DNA of 64,000 bases from the NCBI RefSeq assembly GCF_002802875.1, contig NZ_PEBI01000002.1:460974-524973 (forward strand), in the 5' to 3' direction. Both the position numbers and the translations under genes were made by a program. This DNA is from Bifidobacterium primatium. Its GTDB lineage: Bacteria; Actinomycetota; Actinomycetes; Actinomycetales; Bifidobacteriaceae. This document shows positions 1 through 15,591 of this stretch, one piece after another; within the stretch, counting starts at the first letter, position 1, and every line of letters begins with the position of its first letter. A model generated the notes under the pieces. That model did not search any database. It was not told the DNA's origin and was given only the letters and a program-made list of their open reading frames with translations.

Positions 1-248
1 ACTTCAAGATCGAGGAGGGAAGAACCTCCGACGGCGCCATTCTTCTGGCCGACGAGATCACCCCCGACACCTGCCGACTATGGGATCTCAAGGACGGCAA
101 CGGCGGCAAGGACGACGACGGCGCCATCGAACACCTCGACAAGGACCTCTTCCGTCGCGGACTCGGCAGCATCATCCCCGCCTACGAGGAGATCTACGCC
201 CGCCTCACCGCCCTGGCCGAAGCCGAGGGTGTGGAGCGTGCCGAGTAG
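1..248 (+). CDS. purC: SAICAR synthetase, C-terminal part (5' end outside window)
   Basis: The first 81 codons in frame 3 encode the C-terminal end of phosphoribosylaminoimidazole-succinocarboxamide synthase, which joins CAIR and aspartate using ATP in purine biosynthesis in the cytoplasm. Visible family signatures are [15 protein letters not shown], then [10 protein letters not shown] and a terminal helix ending in a TAG stop at 246-248. The start and the ATP-binding part lie upstream of the window. An insert rich in Gly, Lys and Asp (GNGGKDDDG) sits between the LWD and EHLDKD motifs. Identification rests on recognised motifs only. Confidence 0.9.
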   Translation, partial: FKIEEGRTSDGAILLADEITPDTCRLWDLKDGNGGKDDDGAIEHLDKDLFRRGLGSIIPAYEEIYARLTALAEAEGVERAE

Positions 249-440
249 GACAGTTGCATTTATATGATTTGTTCGGCGGTGATGTATGTGACTATATGTA
301 TCAATGCATCACCGCCATTGTCAGTGAATCTATGAAATGAGATTTGTTGCAAAACAGATGAAATGCCGAATGTCGGCGTTTGATGCTTACTTCGAGAAAT
401 ATCTTGTGGCAAAAGTCTATCCTCGATTAGAGGATTAGAG

Positions 441-2714
441 TTATCTGCCGATTGCTCGTGTATAAAAACAATTTTTTAACTCGATAAAAGCCTGACTCGC
501 ATATCTGAATGTAAGTAAAGAAAACGAATGCATTTCGACTGTGTCGAAATATACATCTTGTGAGAAGAATGCGTCATCGAAAGTAGCGCTTTTTTTAAAG
601 ACCGCATTACTGAATTCGGTTTCTTTGCCTTGCTCGCAGAATAAATCATGCAGTTCGTTACTGACTTGAGCCGGTGCAGTAAAGCCTTGGAAGAGCGCTT
701 TTTCAAAAGTGACATGATCTTTGAAAATCGCGCCGATGAAACATGCGCTTCCGCGTACTTTAATCTCTGAAAAGACAACTTCAGAATTAAACACGGTATC
801 TGCGAAGTTTACGCTTCTATTGAAAAAGTTTCCATTGAAATGTGCGTCACGGAAAGTCGTGTTTGAAATAAAGGTGGCATGGTTGAAGTCTGCATATTCA
901 TCAAAAACAACTTGAGCAAAATATGCAGATTTTACGAATTGTGCATTTTGGAAGGAGGCATGATTGAGGAAAAGGCTGCTGCTACAAACCTCTGCTGATA
1001 GAGGATATCCCATGCCAAAAGTAGCGAAATCCTCAAACTGGACTTCATCAAAGTCAGCTATTCCGACGAACGTCGTTCCTGTAAGTAGAGCTGGCCTTTT
1101 AAAACGAGATTTTGTAAAGAGTGCTTCCTTATTGAATATTGTGTTGAAAAATACTGCATCGTTTTCAAAAATCGTCTTGGTAAAATCTGCAACTTCGAGA
1201 AAAAGTGTTGTTTTGCATTGGAATTCGTTATGAAAATAAGCCTCGTGAAAATCGACGCGATGACGTAGCTCTATATTTGATAGGTCCACATCTTCCGTCA
1301 CATGCATGCCGTGGAAGTCGAAGGTGTAATCGTTCCAAAGACGTTTGCGCATGACGGAGTTTTCGACGTTTTCCGGCTTTTGCAGGTGTTCGCGCATGGT
1401 GGCGAAGATGGTGGATTCCACGGCCTTGTCATTCTGAATGCCGGTGTCGTCCTTGTAGTCGCTGCGGTCGCTGCGGAGGTATCCGCACAGGATGTCGACC
1501 ACGCGCTGCCGATAACCGGCGTAATGGTCGGCGATGTCGACGAGCGCGTTGACGCCCGCGATGCGGACGGCGGCCTTATCGTGACCAAGCTGGTTGATGG
1601 CCGTCTGCAACTGGTCGTCAATGCGTTTCATCTCGGCCTGTTCATGGTCCTGCCGTAGTTTGGCGTCGGCGAGGTCGTTGGCGCGGATGCCTTCCTTACC
1701 CTCCTTGTATTTCAGGACCACATAGCTGATGGCGCCGAGGCCGCCGATGGTGGTGAGGGCGACTTTGACGATGTCGAGTATGGTCAGATTGTTCGGAAGT
1801 GTTCCATTGACGGTCATAGGCGCCCATATAAATCGTCCGCTCCATAGCGATCCAAGGGCTGTGAACAGCAGGAGCGCGGTTACGGTCCAGAATAGGATTG
1901 CGCGGAACAGCGGCGCGTGAATCGACTTGGTATCGGTGTCGGCGGAGCTGGAACCGAAAAAATAGCGGTGGATACTCGCAATGTGAGTGTTCAAAGGTGC
2001 ATTGGGCCAGTCGTTCTTGAGCCACTGACTCCATGATTCGTCTTTGGAGATTACTGATTGGGCTGAAGTCAGCCTGAGCAGAGGGGCGAACAGAATCGCA
2101 ACTGTGATAATAAGCCCTGACCATAGCAGTGCGGCACAAGCAAGAAACAGTCCCCAATGTGAGAGGAAATCGCCTATGGCGAAGAAATCCCAATAAGTGT
2201 TGAGATTCTGCAATTTGCCGAGGCCGAGATTGAAAAGTCCATATATGCCGACAGCTACTGCCGTGATTGAGCAAGCCAATAGCACGAAACCGATATAGAA
2301 AACGAGAAAACGACGGATGGGGCGTGTACCTCGGGTGTTCGTTCTATGTTGCATAGTCGCTGACGCGATGCGTGCGACCTGTATGAGGAAGTATCGCGCG
2401 ATTATTGCAATGACCATTATCAGAACGACGATGATGAGCGCAGCGAGTAGTGGGACAAAATAGAACCGTACGCCAAATCCCGTCCACGGTGTGGCCGGAT
2501 GAAAGACGAAATCGCAGATTCGCACCATCTGAATAATCATCCACGAAAGAACACATCCAAGGGTAACCAGCAAGATCGCAAAGACAACCGGCAAGATTGT
2601 CAGCCCGATTGCCTTTAGCCAAGATTTCTGAGGTGACGGAGTCGTTGATGCGGTTTGCGGAGGAATTGAACCAGTCGCCGTGTCGGTTGTCGGCTGTTGC
2701 TCGGAATCCGTCAT
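441..2714 (-). CDS. Multi-pass membrane protein with C-terminal pentapeptide-like repeats
   Basis: The product is 757 aa. About six hydrophobic segments fill the N-terminal half (roughly residues 31-67, 80-110, 133-160, 183-213, 268-292 and 312-340). A charged stretch follows (around 365-435, containing IAGVNALVDIADHYAGYRQ), of a kind that commonly precedes pentapeptide repeats in bacterial membrane proteins. From about residue 470 to the end there are atypical pentapeptide repeats of the A-x-F-x-x type (ADFTKTIF, ADFDEVQFEDFATF, ADFNHATFISNTTF), expected to form a quadrilateral beta-helix. The ATG has an AAGGAC ribosome site 7 nt upstream. The DNA for the repeat half (about 441-1290) is clearly AT-rich, whereas the central part is GC-rich, so the gene is compositionally mosaic. 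Function is unknown; membrane-anchored scaffold or defence roles are only guesses. Confidence 0.8.
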   Translation of the reverse strand: MTDSEQQPTTDTATGSIPPQTASTTPSPQKSWLKAIGLTILPVVFAILLVTLGCVLSWMIIQMVRICDFVFHPATPWTGFGVRFYFVPLLAALIIVVLIMVIAIIARYFLIQVARIASATMQHRTNTRGTRPIRRFLVFYIGFVLLACSITAVAVGIYGLFNLGLGKLQNLNTYWDFFAIGDFLSHWGLFLACAALLWSGLIITVAILFAPLLRLTSAQSVISKDESWSQWLKNDWPNAPLNTHIASIHRYFFGSSSADTDTKSIHAPLFRAILFWTVTALLLFTALGSLWSGRFIWAPMTVNGTLPNNLTILDIVKVALTTIGGLGAISYVVLKYKEGKEGIRANDLADAKLRQDHEQAEMKRIDDQLQTAINQLGHDKAAVRIAGVNALVDIADHYAGYRQRVVDILCGYLRSDRSDYKDDTGIQNDKAVESTIFATMREHLQKPENVENSVMRKRLWNDYTFDFHGMHVTEDVDLSNIELRHRVDFHEAYFHNEFQCKTTLFLEVADFTKTIFENDAVFFNTIFNKEALFTKSRFKRPALLTGTTFVGIADFDEVQFEDFATFGMGYPLSAEVCSSSLFLNHASFQNAQFVKSAYFAQVVFDEYADFNHATFISNTTFRDAHFNGNFFNRSVNFADTVFNSEVVFSEIKVRGSACFIGAIFKDHVTFEKALFQGFTAPAQVSNELHDLFCEQGKETEFSNAVFKKSATFDDAFFSQDVYFDTVEMHSFSLLTFRYASQAFIELKNCFYTRAIGR

Positions 2715-3513
2715 GGAATCGTCCTTACTTTCGTCGCATTGTATGGTGAGCGAAGCAATGCTCTTTGATGATAGCTCGGTGTTATATGGGTAAGAGGTTT
2801 ACGTGGATGGTGAGGATTGTGCATGGTCTAGAGAATCGGGAAAATTGTGAGGCACCGCATTTGTTCATCGGAATCGAGTGATGGGGATGGATTGCAACTT
2901 TTTTTGGGGAATTTGTGATGTTGTCCATCGGATTTAAGCCGAAATCGATGGATTGCGTTGCAAAACGGAATTTTTGCGGCGTAGTCCATCGTAATTCGTG
3001 AAACGGTATGGAAAGAATGTTGGAATCATGCGGTTTTTGAAATTTGAGATATTGAAATATCATGGATTGCGCCGCATTTTTGCAAATCTGCGACCCAATC
3101 CATGGGAGTGAGGCGATATGCGATAGATTGCGTTGCAAAATCATCGAAATGCAATGTCGTCCATCAAGATTGAGACGAGTGATGGTTAACGTCGCGAATC
3201 TGAGCTCCTCTGCGTTGATTCGTGCGCAACGGATGGGAATCGTGCGCCGCTTCCGGCTCCTGTTCGTTGCGCATGGTCCGGCGGGCGGGAATCGTGGGGA
3301 TGCTTTGGTTCCCATCGGTTGTGGATTGCGTGATCAATGGGAACCGGGGTGGAGGATTCCGTTTATTGGGGACGAGGCGGGGATGCATTGTGGGCAGCGT
3401 CGCTTACGGGGGTGCAGCAGGGGCGTATCGGGGACGAAGCGGGATGGCGGATTGCGCCGCGGTCGTTACTGTCGGGTGCAATAGAGAAACAGGAACGTAC
3501 GCGAGGAGGAATC
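2715..3513. other. Long intergenic gap with dispersed palindromic modules
   Basis: No convincing gene lies in these 799 bases. The left two thirds are AT-rich and hold several copies of a 17-bp module (see the repeat entry at 2883-3166). The right part is G-rich. It contains a perfect 9-bp inverted repeat GGTTCCCAT/ATGGGAACC (3307-3315 with 3337-3345) and a direct repeat of about 18 bp beginning GGGGACGA at 3368 and 3430. Short ORFs here overlap each other on both strands and are made of repeat sequence, so I do not call them. Confidence 0.7.
2883..3166. repeat. Copies of the CGATGGAYTRCGYYGCA palindromic module, island A
   Basis: The clearest copies are CGATGGATTGCGTTGCA (about 2946), its inverted partner TGCGGCGTAGTCCATCG (about 2974), ATGGATTGCGCCGCA (3062) and CGATAGATTGCGTTGCA (about 3120). 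Partial copies are at about 2887, 2922, 3096 and 3150. Neighbouring copies tend to face each other across short spacers, so pairs could fold into stem-loops. The same module fills the gap at 37.85-38.10 kb. Confidence 0.7.
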
Positions 3514-4359
3514 ATGGCTTCCAACGGCAAACTGGTGTTCATCGATATCGACGGCACGCTGGCGGACGACGACCACATCGTCCCCGAATCGGCGAAGAAG
3601 GCGTGCCGCGAGGCGCAGGCCAACGGGCATCGGCTGTTCATCTGCACCGGGCGCTCGCTGCCCAAGATCGAGCGCAGCATCCTCGACCTCGGATTCGACG
3701 GCGTGGTCTCCGTCGCCGGTGCACAGGCGAATCTCGGCGACCGCGTGCTTTTCCAGCATTTCATCACACCCGAGGCCATCGACGCGGCGACCGCATACTT
3801 CAAACGTCACGACATCGAAAGCTACCAGTGGCAGGGCGCCGACGGCATGTACATCTCGCAGGGGTATCTGCGGCATCTTCAGGCGAAGAAGTCGGCGTGG
3901 AACAGCGGCGAGTTCTCCAGATACTGGCATGTGATCGACGACGTGGAGATTCCCGAGGGCTCCACGCTCGGTCACGTGATCCGCGCCAGCAAGGGCTCGT
4001 ACTTCTCCAAGCCCGACCCGGACGTGAGCTTCGAGGACGTGCAGCGCGACCTCTCCCCGTGGTTCACCACCGTGCATGCGTCGTATGACCGCATCTCGCC
4101 GAACAACGGCGAGCTGCTTATCAACGGCGTGGACAAGGGTACGGCCGTGCGCGACGTGGCCGCGGCCCTCGGATGCGACATCGCAGACACCATCGCCATC
4201 GGAGACAGCGACAACGACACCGCCATGCTGAAGATGGCCGGAACAAGCGTGGCCATGGGCAATGCGATCCACGGCATCAAGGATTTCGTGGATATCGTGA
4301 CCACCGACATCCATGACGACGGCCTCGCCAACGCCTTCGTCACACTCGGACTGGTGTGA
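3514..4359 (+). CDS. Cof-type HAD family phosphatase
   Basis: The product is 281 aa, of the HAD superfamily class IIB (Cof/YidA-like), cytoplasmic phosphatases of sugar phosphates or nucleotides. Motif I is DIDGT, with nucleophile D11 and acid/base D13. The CTGRS motif follows in the first third, and motif IV GDSDND lies at residues 230-235. The length suits a type IIB cap. I chose the ATG at 3514, not the longer upstream reading frame, because GAGGAGGA (3503-3510) stands immediately upstream and homology begins at residue 6. The gene faces the exonuclease gene and both end at a shared hairpin. The substrate cannot be told from sequence. Confidence 0.9.
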   Translation: MASNGKLVFIDIDGTLADDDHIVPESAKKACREAQANGHRLFICTGRSLPKIERSILDLGFDGVVSVAGAQANLGDRVLFQHFITPEAIDAATAYFKRHDIESYQWQGADGMYISQGYLRHLQAKKSAWNSGEFSRYWHVIDDVEIPEGSTLGHVIRASKGSYFSKPDPDVSFEDVQRDLSPWFTTVHASYDRISPNNGELLINGVDKGTAVRDVAAALGCDIADTIAIGDSDNDTAMLKMAGTSVAMGNAIHGIKDFVDIVTTDIHDDGLANAFVTLGLV

Positions 4360-4393
4360 TGGGGTATTACTGAGATGCGTTTGTCATCAAGGC

Positions 4394-4434
4394 GCGGACG
4401 GCGAAGGCGTACAAAGGTACGTCGAGCCGTCCGC
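4394..4434. terminator. Hairpin between convergent genes
   Basis: GCGGACGGC (4394-4402) pairs with GCCGTCCGC (4426-4434), and an inner GTAC-AAAG-GTAC hairpin continues the structure. It lies between the stops of two convergent genes, so a bidirectional terminator is likely. It has no clear T-tract. Confidence 0.6.
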
Positions 4435-4454
4435 AACGCGGATGACACTCCATC

Positions 4455-5489
4455 TCAGACGTCGACGCCGTTGGCGAGGGCGGCTTTGAGCCATTGCTCG
4501 CTCACGATGGGGATGTCGTAGGCGCGCGCCTTACGGGCTTTGGTCGATTCCGTGTCCACATCGGCGGCGACCACGAGACGCACCTTTTTGGTGACCGACG
4601 GCCAGACCGTGATGCCCACGGCCGCGAGATCGTCCACCCAGTCCGCACGGCGCTGCGACATCGCGCCGGTGAGCACGATGCGGTCGCCTTCGCGCAGGCG
4701 CACCGGGGGAGCGGGCGTGCGCGAATCGACGTCGGATCTGATGACGGTTCCGTCGTCGGACATCCGTTCGCGGCCGGTCATATGGGAGGGCCGCGGCATC
4801 CAACGGGCGATGTCGCCGTCGATTCGCGGCCATGGCGCCCGTTCGGCGGCGTCGAGGCGCGCATCCCATCCCGGCCAGTCGGGAACCATGCGCATGTATT
4901 CGCGCAGCAGCAATGCCGTGGCGTGCGCGTCGCTCAATGCACTGTGCGCGTCCGGATTGCCGATGCCGAACCGTCGGCAGCAGTCGGCGAGCGAGCGGAC
5001 GCCGAGCAGACGGCTGCCGAGTCTCATCGTGCACAGCATCGTGGAGGAGCTGTCGCGGAGTGTCACTGCATCGTCATGGGATGCGGTCTCGCGGTTGCGG
5101 CGGGTGGAGGCGCCGTCATGAACGGGGACGTCGTAGCCGAGACGGGCGTATTCGCAGCGCAGCACGCGCGAATCGAAGGCCGCGTTATGCGCCACGAACA
5201 CGCGGCCGGCCAGGTATCCGCGCAACTGGCGGGCGATGCCCTCGAAATCGGGGGCATGCTTGAGGTCGCCGGCTCGGATGCGATGCAGGCTCTGCATGCC
5301 GAGGTCTCGACGTACATGGATCAGCGTTTCGTCCTCATGCTCGATGCTGCCGTCGGAATCAAGCAGGACAACGCCGATTTCGATGGCTCGGTCGCCTCGC
5401 TCCGGCACCAGTCCCGTGGTTTCGAAATCCACCACCGCGAATCCTCGGGTTCCCGACGGCTGTGTCGACGGCTGTGTCGGCGATGGCAT
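4455..5489 (-). CDS. DEDDh 3'-5' exonuclease with C-terminal BRCT domain
   Basis: The product is 344 aa. Residues about 16-205 form a DnaQ/epsilon-like exonuclease: ExoI DFETTG at 21-26, ExoII HNAAFD, and ExoIII with His and Asp in AHSALSDAHAT. A linker with no recognised domain follows. The last 80 residues or so (RIVLTGAMSQRR to WLKAALANGV) form a BRCT domain, as in the C-terminus of DNA ligase. Stand-alone proteins of this architecture are common in Actinobacteria and are presumed to act in DNA repair or proofreading. The ATG has AGGGAG at good spacing. A 12-bp tandem duplication near 5457-5480 encodes the TQPS repeat in the N-terminal tail. Confidence 0.88.
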   Translation of the reverse strand: MPSPTQPSTQPSGTRGFAVVDFETTGLVPERGDRAIEIGVVLLDSDGSIEHEDETLIHVRRDLGMQSLHRIRAGDLKHAPDFEGIARQLRGYLAGRVFVAHNAAFDSRVLRCEYARLGYDVPVHDGASTRRNRETASHDDAVTLRDSSSTMLCTMRLGSRLLGVRSLADCCRRFGIGNPDAHSALSDAHATALLLREYMRMVPDWPGWDARLDAAERAPWPRIDGDIARWMPRPSHMTGRERMSDDGTVIRSDVDSRTPAPPVRLREGDRIVLTGAMSQRRADWVDDLAAVGITVWPSVTKKVRLVVAADVDTESTKARKARAYDIPIVSEQWLKAALANGVDV

Positions 5490-5534
5490 GGGGACTCCCT
5501 TCTACGGTTCCGGCGGTCGGACCATACTGATGGT

Positions 5535-5753
5535 ATGACAACGAACGGAACGAATGAAAACCGCGATGGCGCGAATGACGCTGGGACCTCGAAATCCGGT
5601 TGGAAAGACATCGGCCGGAACAAGCCCGGTTGGAACGCCGGATGGGGCAACGGCAAGATCCGCGGCAAGGGACGCGGCTTTGTCGCCGGCCGTCATGGGG
5701 GAACTCCGTTCAAGGCGACGGGCCATAAAGGCGGCATCAGCAGGCAGGGGTAG
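5535..5753 (+). CDS. Possible small basic Gly-rich protein
   Basis: A 72-codon ORF lies just upstream of, and divergent from, the exonuclease gene. The product is rich in Gly, Lys, Arg and Asn, with the near-repeated words KSGWKD and KPGWNAGWG and a basic C-terminus (GKIRGKGRGFVAGRHGG). I recognise no family. There is no strong Shine-Dalgarno. An ATACTGA-like -10 just before the ATG could give a leaderless transcript. It could be a nucleic-acid-binding peptide or a chance ORF. Confidence 0.4.
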   Translation: MTTNGTNENRDGANDAGTSKSGWKDIGRNKPGWNAGWGNGKIRGKGRGFVAGRHGGTPFKATGHKGGISRQG

Positions 5754-5800
5754 GAAAGTCGGACCGATGTGTCTCCGTGTCGTTTCCTTTCTCCCCTCAG

Positions 5801-5898
5801 TCTGCGTTCGCCGACGGCTCCCCTCTCGGAGGAGAGCCTGTGGGCTGGGGTGTGGTCGGTCGCGCCGACGGGCTTCTCCTTCCGAGGAAGAACGCAGA
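5801..5898. repeat. Inverted repeat enclosing a diverged direct repeat upstream of rpoB
   Basis: TCTGCGTTC (5801-5809) and GAACGCAGA (5890-5898) are perfect inverted 9-mers. Between them, CGCCGACGG occurs at 5809-5817 and again at 5863-5871. Each copy is followed by a pyrimidine stretch and then a GGAGGA or GAGGA stretch able to form a smaller hairpin. It lies upstream of the predicted rpoB -35 box, so it may be a terminator for incoming transcription or a duplicated hairpin element. Confidence 0.55.
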
Positions 5899-5929
5899 AT
5901 CGATGAGTCCGAGAAGCATACACGCTTGG

Positions 5930-5958
5930 TTGCGCGACACGCGAGAATATGGTATCCT
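5930..5958 (+). promoter_or_regulatory. Predicted rpoBC promoter
   Basis: TTGCGC (5930-5935) and TATCCT (5953-5958) are separated by exactly 17 bp, a plausible housekeeping sigma-factor promoter. It would give an rpoB leader of about 125 nt. Confidence 0.5.
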
Positions 5959-6089
5959 TTTGACGATTAGCGACGTGTGTCATATAGCGGGCATGCATCA
6001 ACTGGGGGAACTGCCCGCGAAGGTTGTATCATTGCGGCCGCCGTTCCCTGGCGTATGGAATAACAGCGAACGAGAAGGACTATCCCATC

Positions 6090-9716
<3,627 letters not shown>

Positions 9717-9733
9717 CGCCAGGCCGACACGAC

Positions 9734-9763
9734 GCCGCACCGACCGCGATGACGGTCGGCGGC
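9734..9763 (+). other. Hairpin in the rpoB-rpoC spacer
   Basis: CCGACCG (9740-9746) and CGGTCGG (9753-9759) close on a 6-nt loop, and the stem continues outward past a small bulge. There is no T-tract, so it is more likely an RNA-processing or pausing structure than a terminator. Confidence 0.45.
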
Positions 9764-9858
9764 GCCGCCACGGCACTGTCTAGCAACGCCCGGCCGGCCG
9801 CATGCCGGTCGGGCCCCACCCACGTGAAGCAGTAAATTTTCAACAGACAGGACATAGA

Positions 9859-13992
<4,134 letters not shown>

Positions 13993-14011
13993 TCGATAAC
14001 AGGCTGACCTG

Positions 14012-14051
14012 AAAGGAGCCGCAGCCCCCGCTCCGGGGCTGCGGCTCCTTT
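14012..14051 (+). terminator. Rho-independent terminator of rpoBC
   Basis: A perfect 17-bp stem, AAAGGAGCCGCAGCCCC (14012-14028) with its complement at 14035-14051, closes a 6-nt loop. It begins about 20 nt after the rpoC stop. Confidence 0.9.
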
Positions 14052-14063
14052 GTCATATCGGCT

Positions 14064-14107
14064 GGTGCCGGGGCACATCGGCGATAGCGACGATGAACCC
14101 CGGCACC
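14064..14107. terminator. Second inverted repeat near the 3' end of the CmpB-type gene
   Basis: GGTGCCGGGG (14064-14073) and CCCCGGCACC (14098-14107) are perfect 10-mers. They lie downstream of the minus-strand gene that ends at 14138, so a terminator for that gene is plausible. No T-tract is seen. Confidence 0.45.
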
Positions 14108-14137
14108 TGATTCGATGCCGATACCTGATTCACGCCA

Positions 14138-15448
14138 TCATACGCGGCCGCTCAATGCCGGATCGATCGTCATCGTCTGGAAACGATGCTGCATGTAGGC
14201 GTCATCGAAATGGTTCGCGAAGAACACCTCGATCGGCGAGCCCGGCTCGAATCCCGCGACCCTCGTATACCAGCAGTCCAAAGCCATCAGCGTCATCGTG
14301 CCATCGACGAACATGAGCACGAACGCCGCAACTGTGACCGAATAGCGCCACGCCCACGGGATGCGGTTGATGAGCCGCAGCAGATGCGGCAGGCACCAGC
14401 GTATCCACAGCAGGCCGAGGCAGCCCCACATGATCATGTACTTGCCGCTCGTGCGTCCGCCGATCGACAGCCACTGGCCGGTGTAGTCCCATGCCGTCAC
14501 GCCGAACGCCACCTGCATGAACAGGCTGGTCGCATATTCGAACGCGCCGCCGATGATGGCGCTGGCGATGAAGATGAGCAGCGGACGGCTGTCCCACAGA
14601 CGGTTGAGGAACACGGTGAGCAGCACCGCGCCGAACCCATAGATGGGGGAGAAGGGGCCATACAGCAGGCCGGCGCGATCCTGCCATTCGCCGTTGTACA
14701 TGGCGAAATGGTAGACGGTCTCGATGCCGAGGCCAACGACGCAGGCCACGACGAACACCCAGAACAGATTGAAGAAGTCCAGCGCGATATATCCTTTGCC
14801 GGTCAGATCGCGCCCGACCATGCCGATCTTCGCGGCCTGCTCGAGCTGGTCACGCTCCCTGAGCCGACGAATCATGCGTTGCAGCTCACGCTCCCGGCGC
14901 AGCCACGGGTCGGCGGTGACGGAGATCGTCACCAGCAGGATCAACTGGATGAACGGCAGCAGCAGTTCGACATCCAGACCATACAGCGCCAGATCCGACA
15001 ATCCTTCGACGAGGGTGACGGGAATGAGCGCATACGCCCAACGGGCGGCGTGACGTCGGCGGTTGCGCACCAGCAGGAAGCCGAACACGATGAGGCCGGC
15101 GCTGTTCACGACCAGTACGACCGCATGAATGCAGGAGAGGATGAACGTCAGCGATGTATCGACGTTCGACGGGTTCAGCGACCGAACCGCGACGATGATG
15201 GCATACACCAGCACCGGCAGCGTGACAAGGCCGTTGATCAGGCACAGGGCGCCGTAGATCTTGGCGATCAGGGGCAGACGACGGCCCTCGAGCGCACGCT
15301 CGCCGACGGCCGTCTCGTTGTCGAGCGCCGCCTGCGTGGCGGCCAGCGTGGTGTCTCGCGCGAGGTCGTCGACATCGGGAGACGGAACGGCGGGCACGCC
15401 ATGTCCTGCCGTTCGTGCGTCATGCTGTGGACGAAGCGGTAATGCCAT
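14138..15448 (-). CDS. CmpB/type IV ABC-like integral membrane protein (PF06541-like)
   Basis: The product is 436 aa. The N-terminal ~50 residues are polar. Four or five membrane segments follow, then a charged helix (LRRERELQRMIRRLRERDQL), then a second membrane block that matches the putative type IV ABC-transporter (CmpB) domain: GIETVYHF followed by LLYGPFSPIYGFGAVLL and later FEYATSLFMQVAFGVTAWDY. No ATPase gene is adjacent, so transport is unproven. The ATG has GGGGAG just upstream. It is divergent from the FHA gene across about 140 bp. Confidence 0.8.
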   Translation of the reverse strand: MALPLRPQHDARTAGHGVPAVPSPDVDDLARDTTLAATQAALDNETAVGERALEGRRLPLIAKIYGALCLINGLVTLPVLVYAIIVAVRSLNPSNVDTSLTFILSCIHAVVLVVNSAGLIVFGFLLVRNRRRHAARWAYALIPVTLVEGLSDLALYGLDVELLLPFIQLILLVTISVTADPWLRRERELQRMIRRLRERDQLEQAAKIGMVGRDLTGKGYIALDFFNLFWVFVVACVVGLGIETVYHFAMYNGEWQDRAGLLYGPFSPIYGFGAVLLTVFLNRLWDSRPLLIFIASAIIGGAFEYATSLFMQVAFGVTAWDYTGQWLSIGGRTSGKYMIMWGCLGLLWIRWCLPHLLRLINRIPWAWRYSVTVAAFVLMFVDGTMTLMALDCWYTRVAGFEPGSPIEVFFANHFDDAYMQHRFQTMTIDPALSGRV

Positions 15449-15591
15449 GTCATCTCCCCGGATGTGAATGAGTAACGACGTGTGCCATCCTAACCGATGC
15501 GATGACGCAACTGCGACGCCCGTGGATGCGACGCGGATGGCCGGCGAAAGAAAGACGACGCTTTTACGTGATGTGTGGTAGGAATGAAACC

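Larger units (their letters stand above)
5754..6089 (+). other. rpoB leader and promoter region
   Basis: These 336 bases hold no credible gene. They contain a long structured stretch at 5801-5898, a promoter-like pair at 5930-5958, and then about 130 bases of leader ending in the ribosome site GAGAAGGA (6072-6079) for the TTG start of rpoB. Confidence 0.65.

Noticed and set aside
2715-3513. CRISPR array suspicion from repeated units
   Set aside because: Units are diverged, occur in both orientations and lack regular spacers; no cas genes nearby.
3222-4088. Plus-strand ORF overlapping the HAD gene in another frame
   Set aside because: Arg-rich product, no motif; the overlapping HAD frame has DIDGT and GDSDND.
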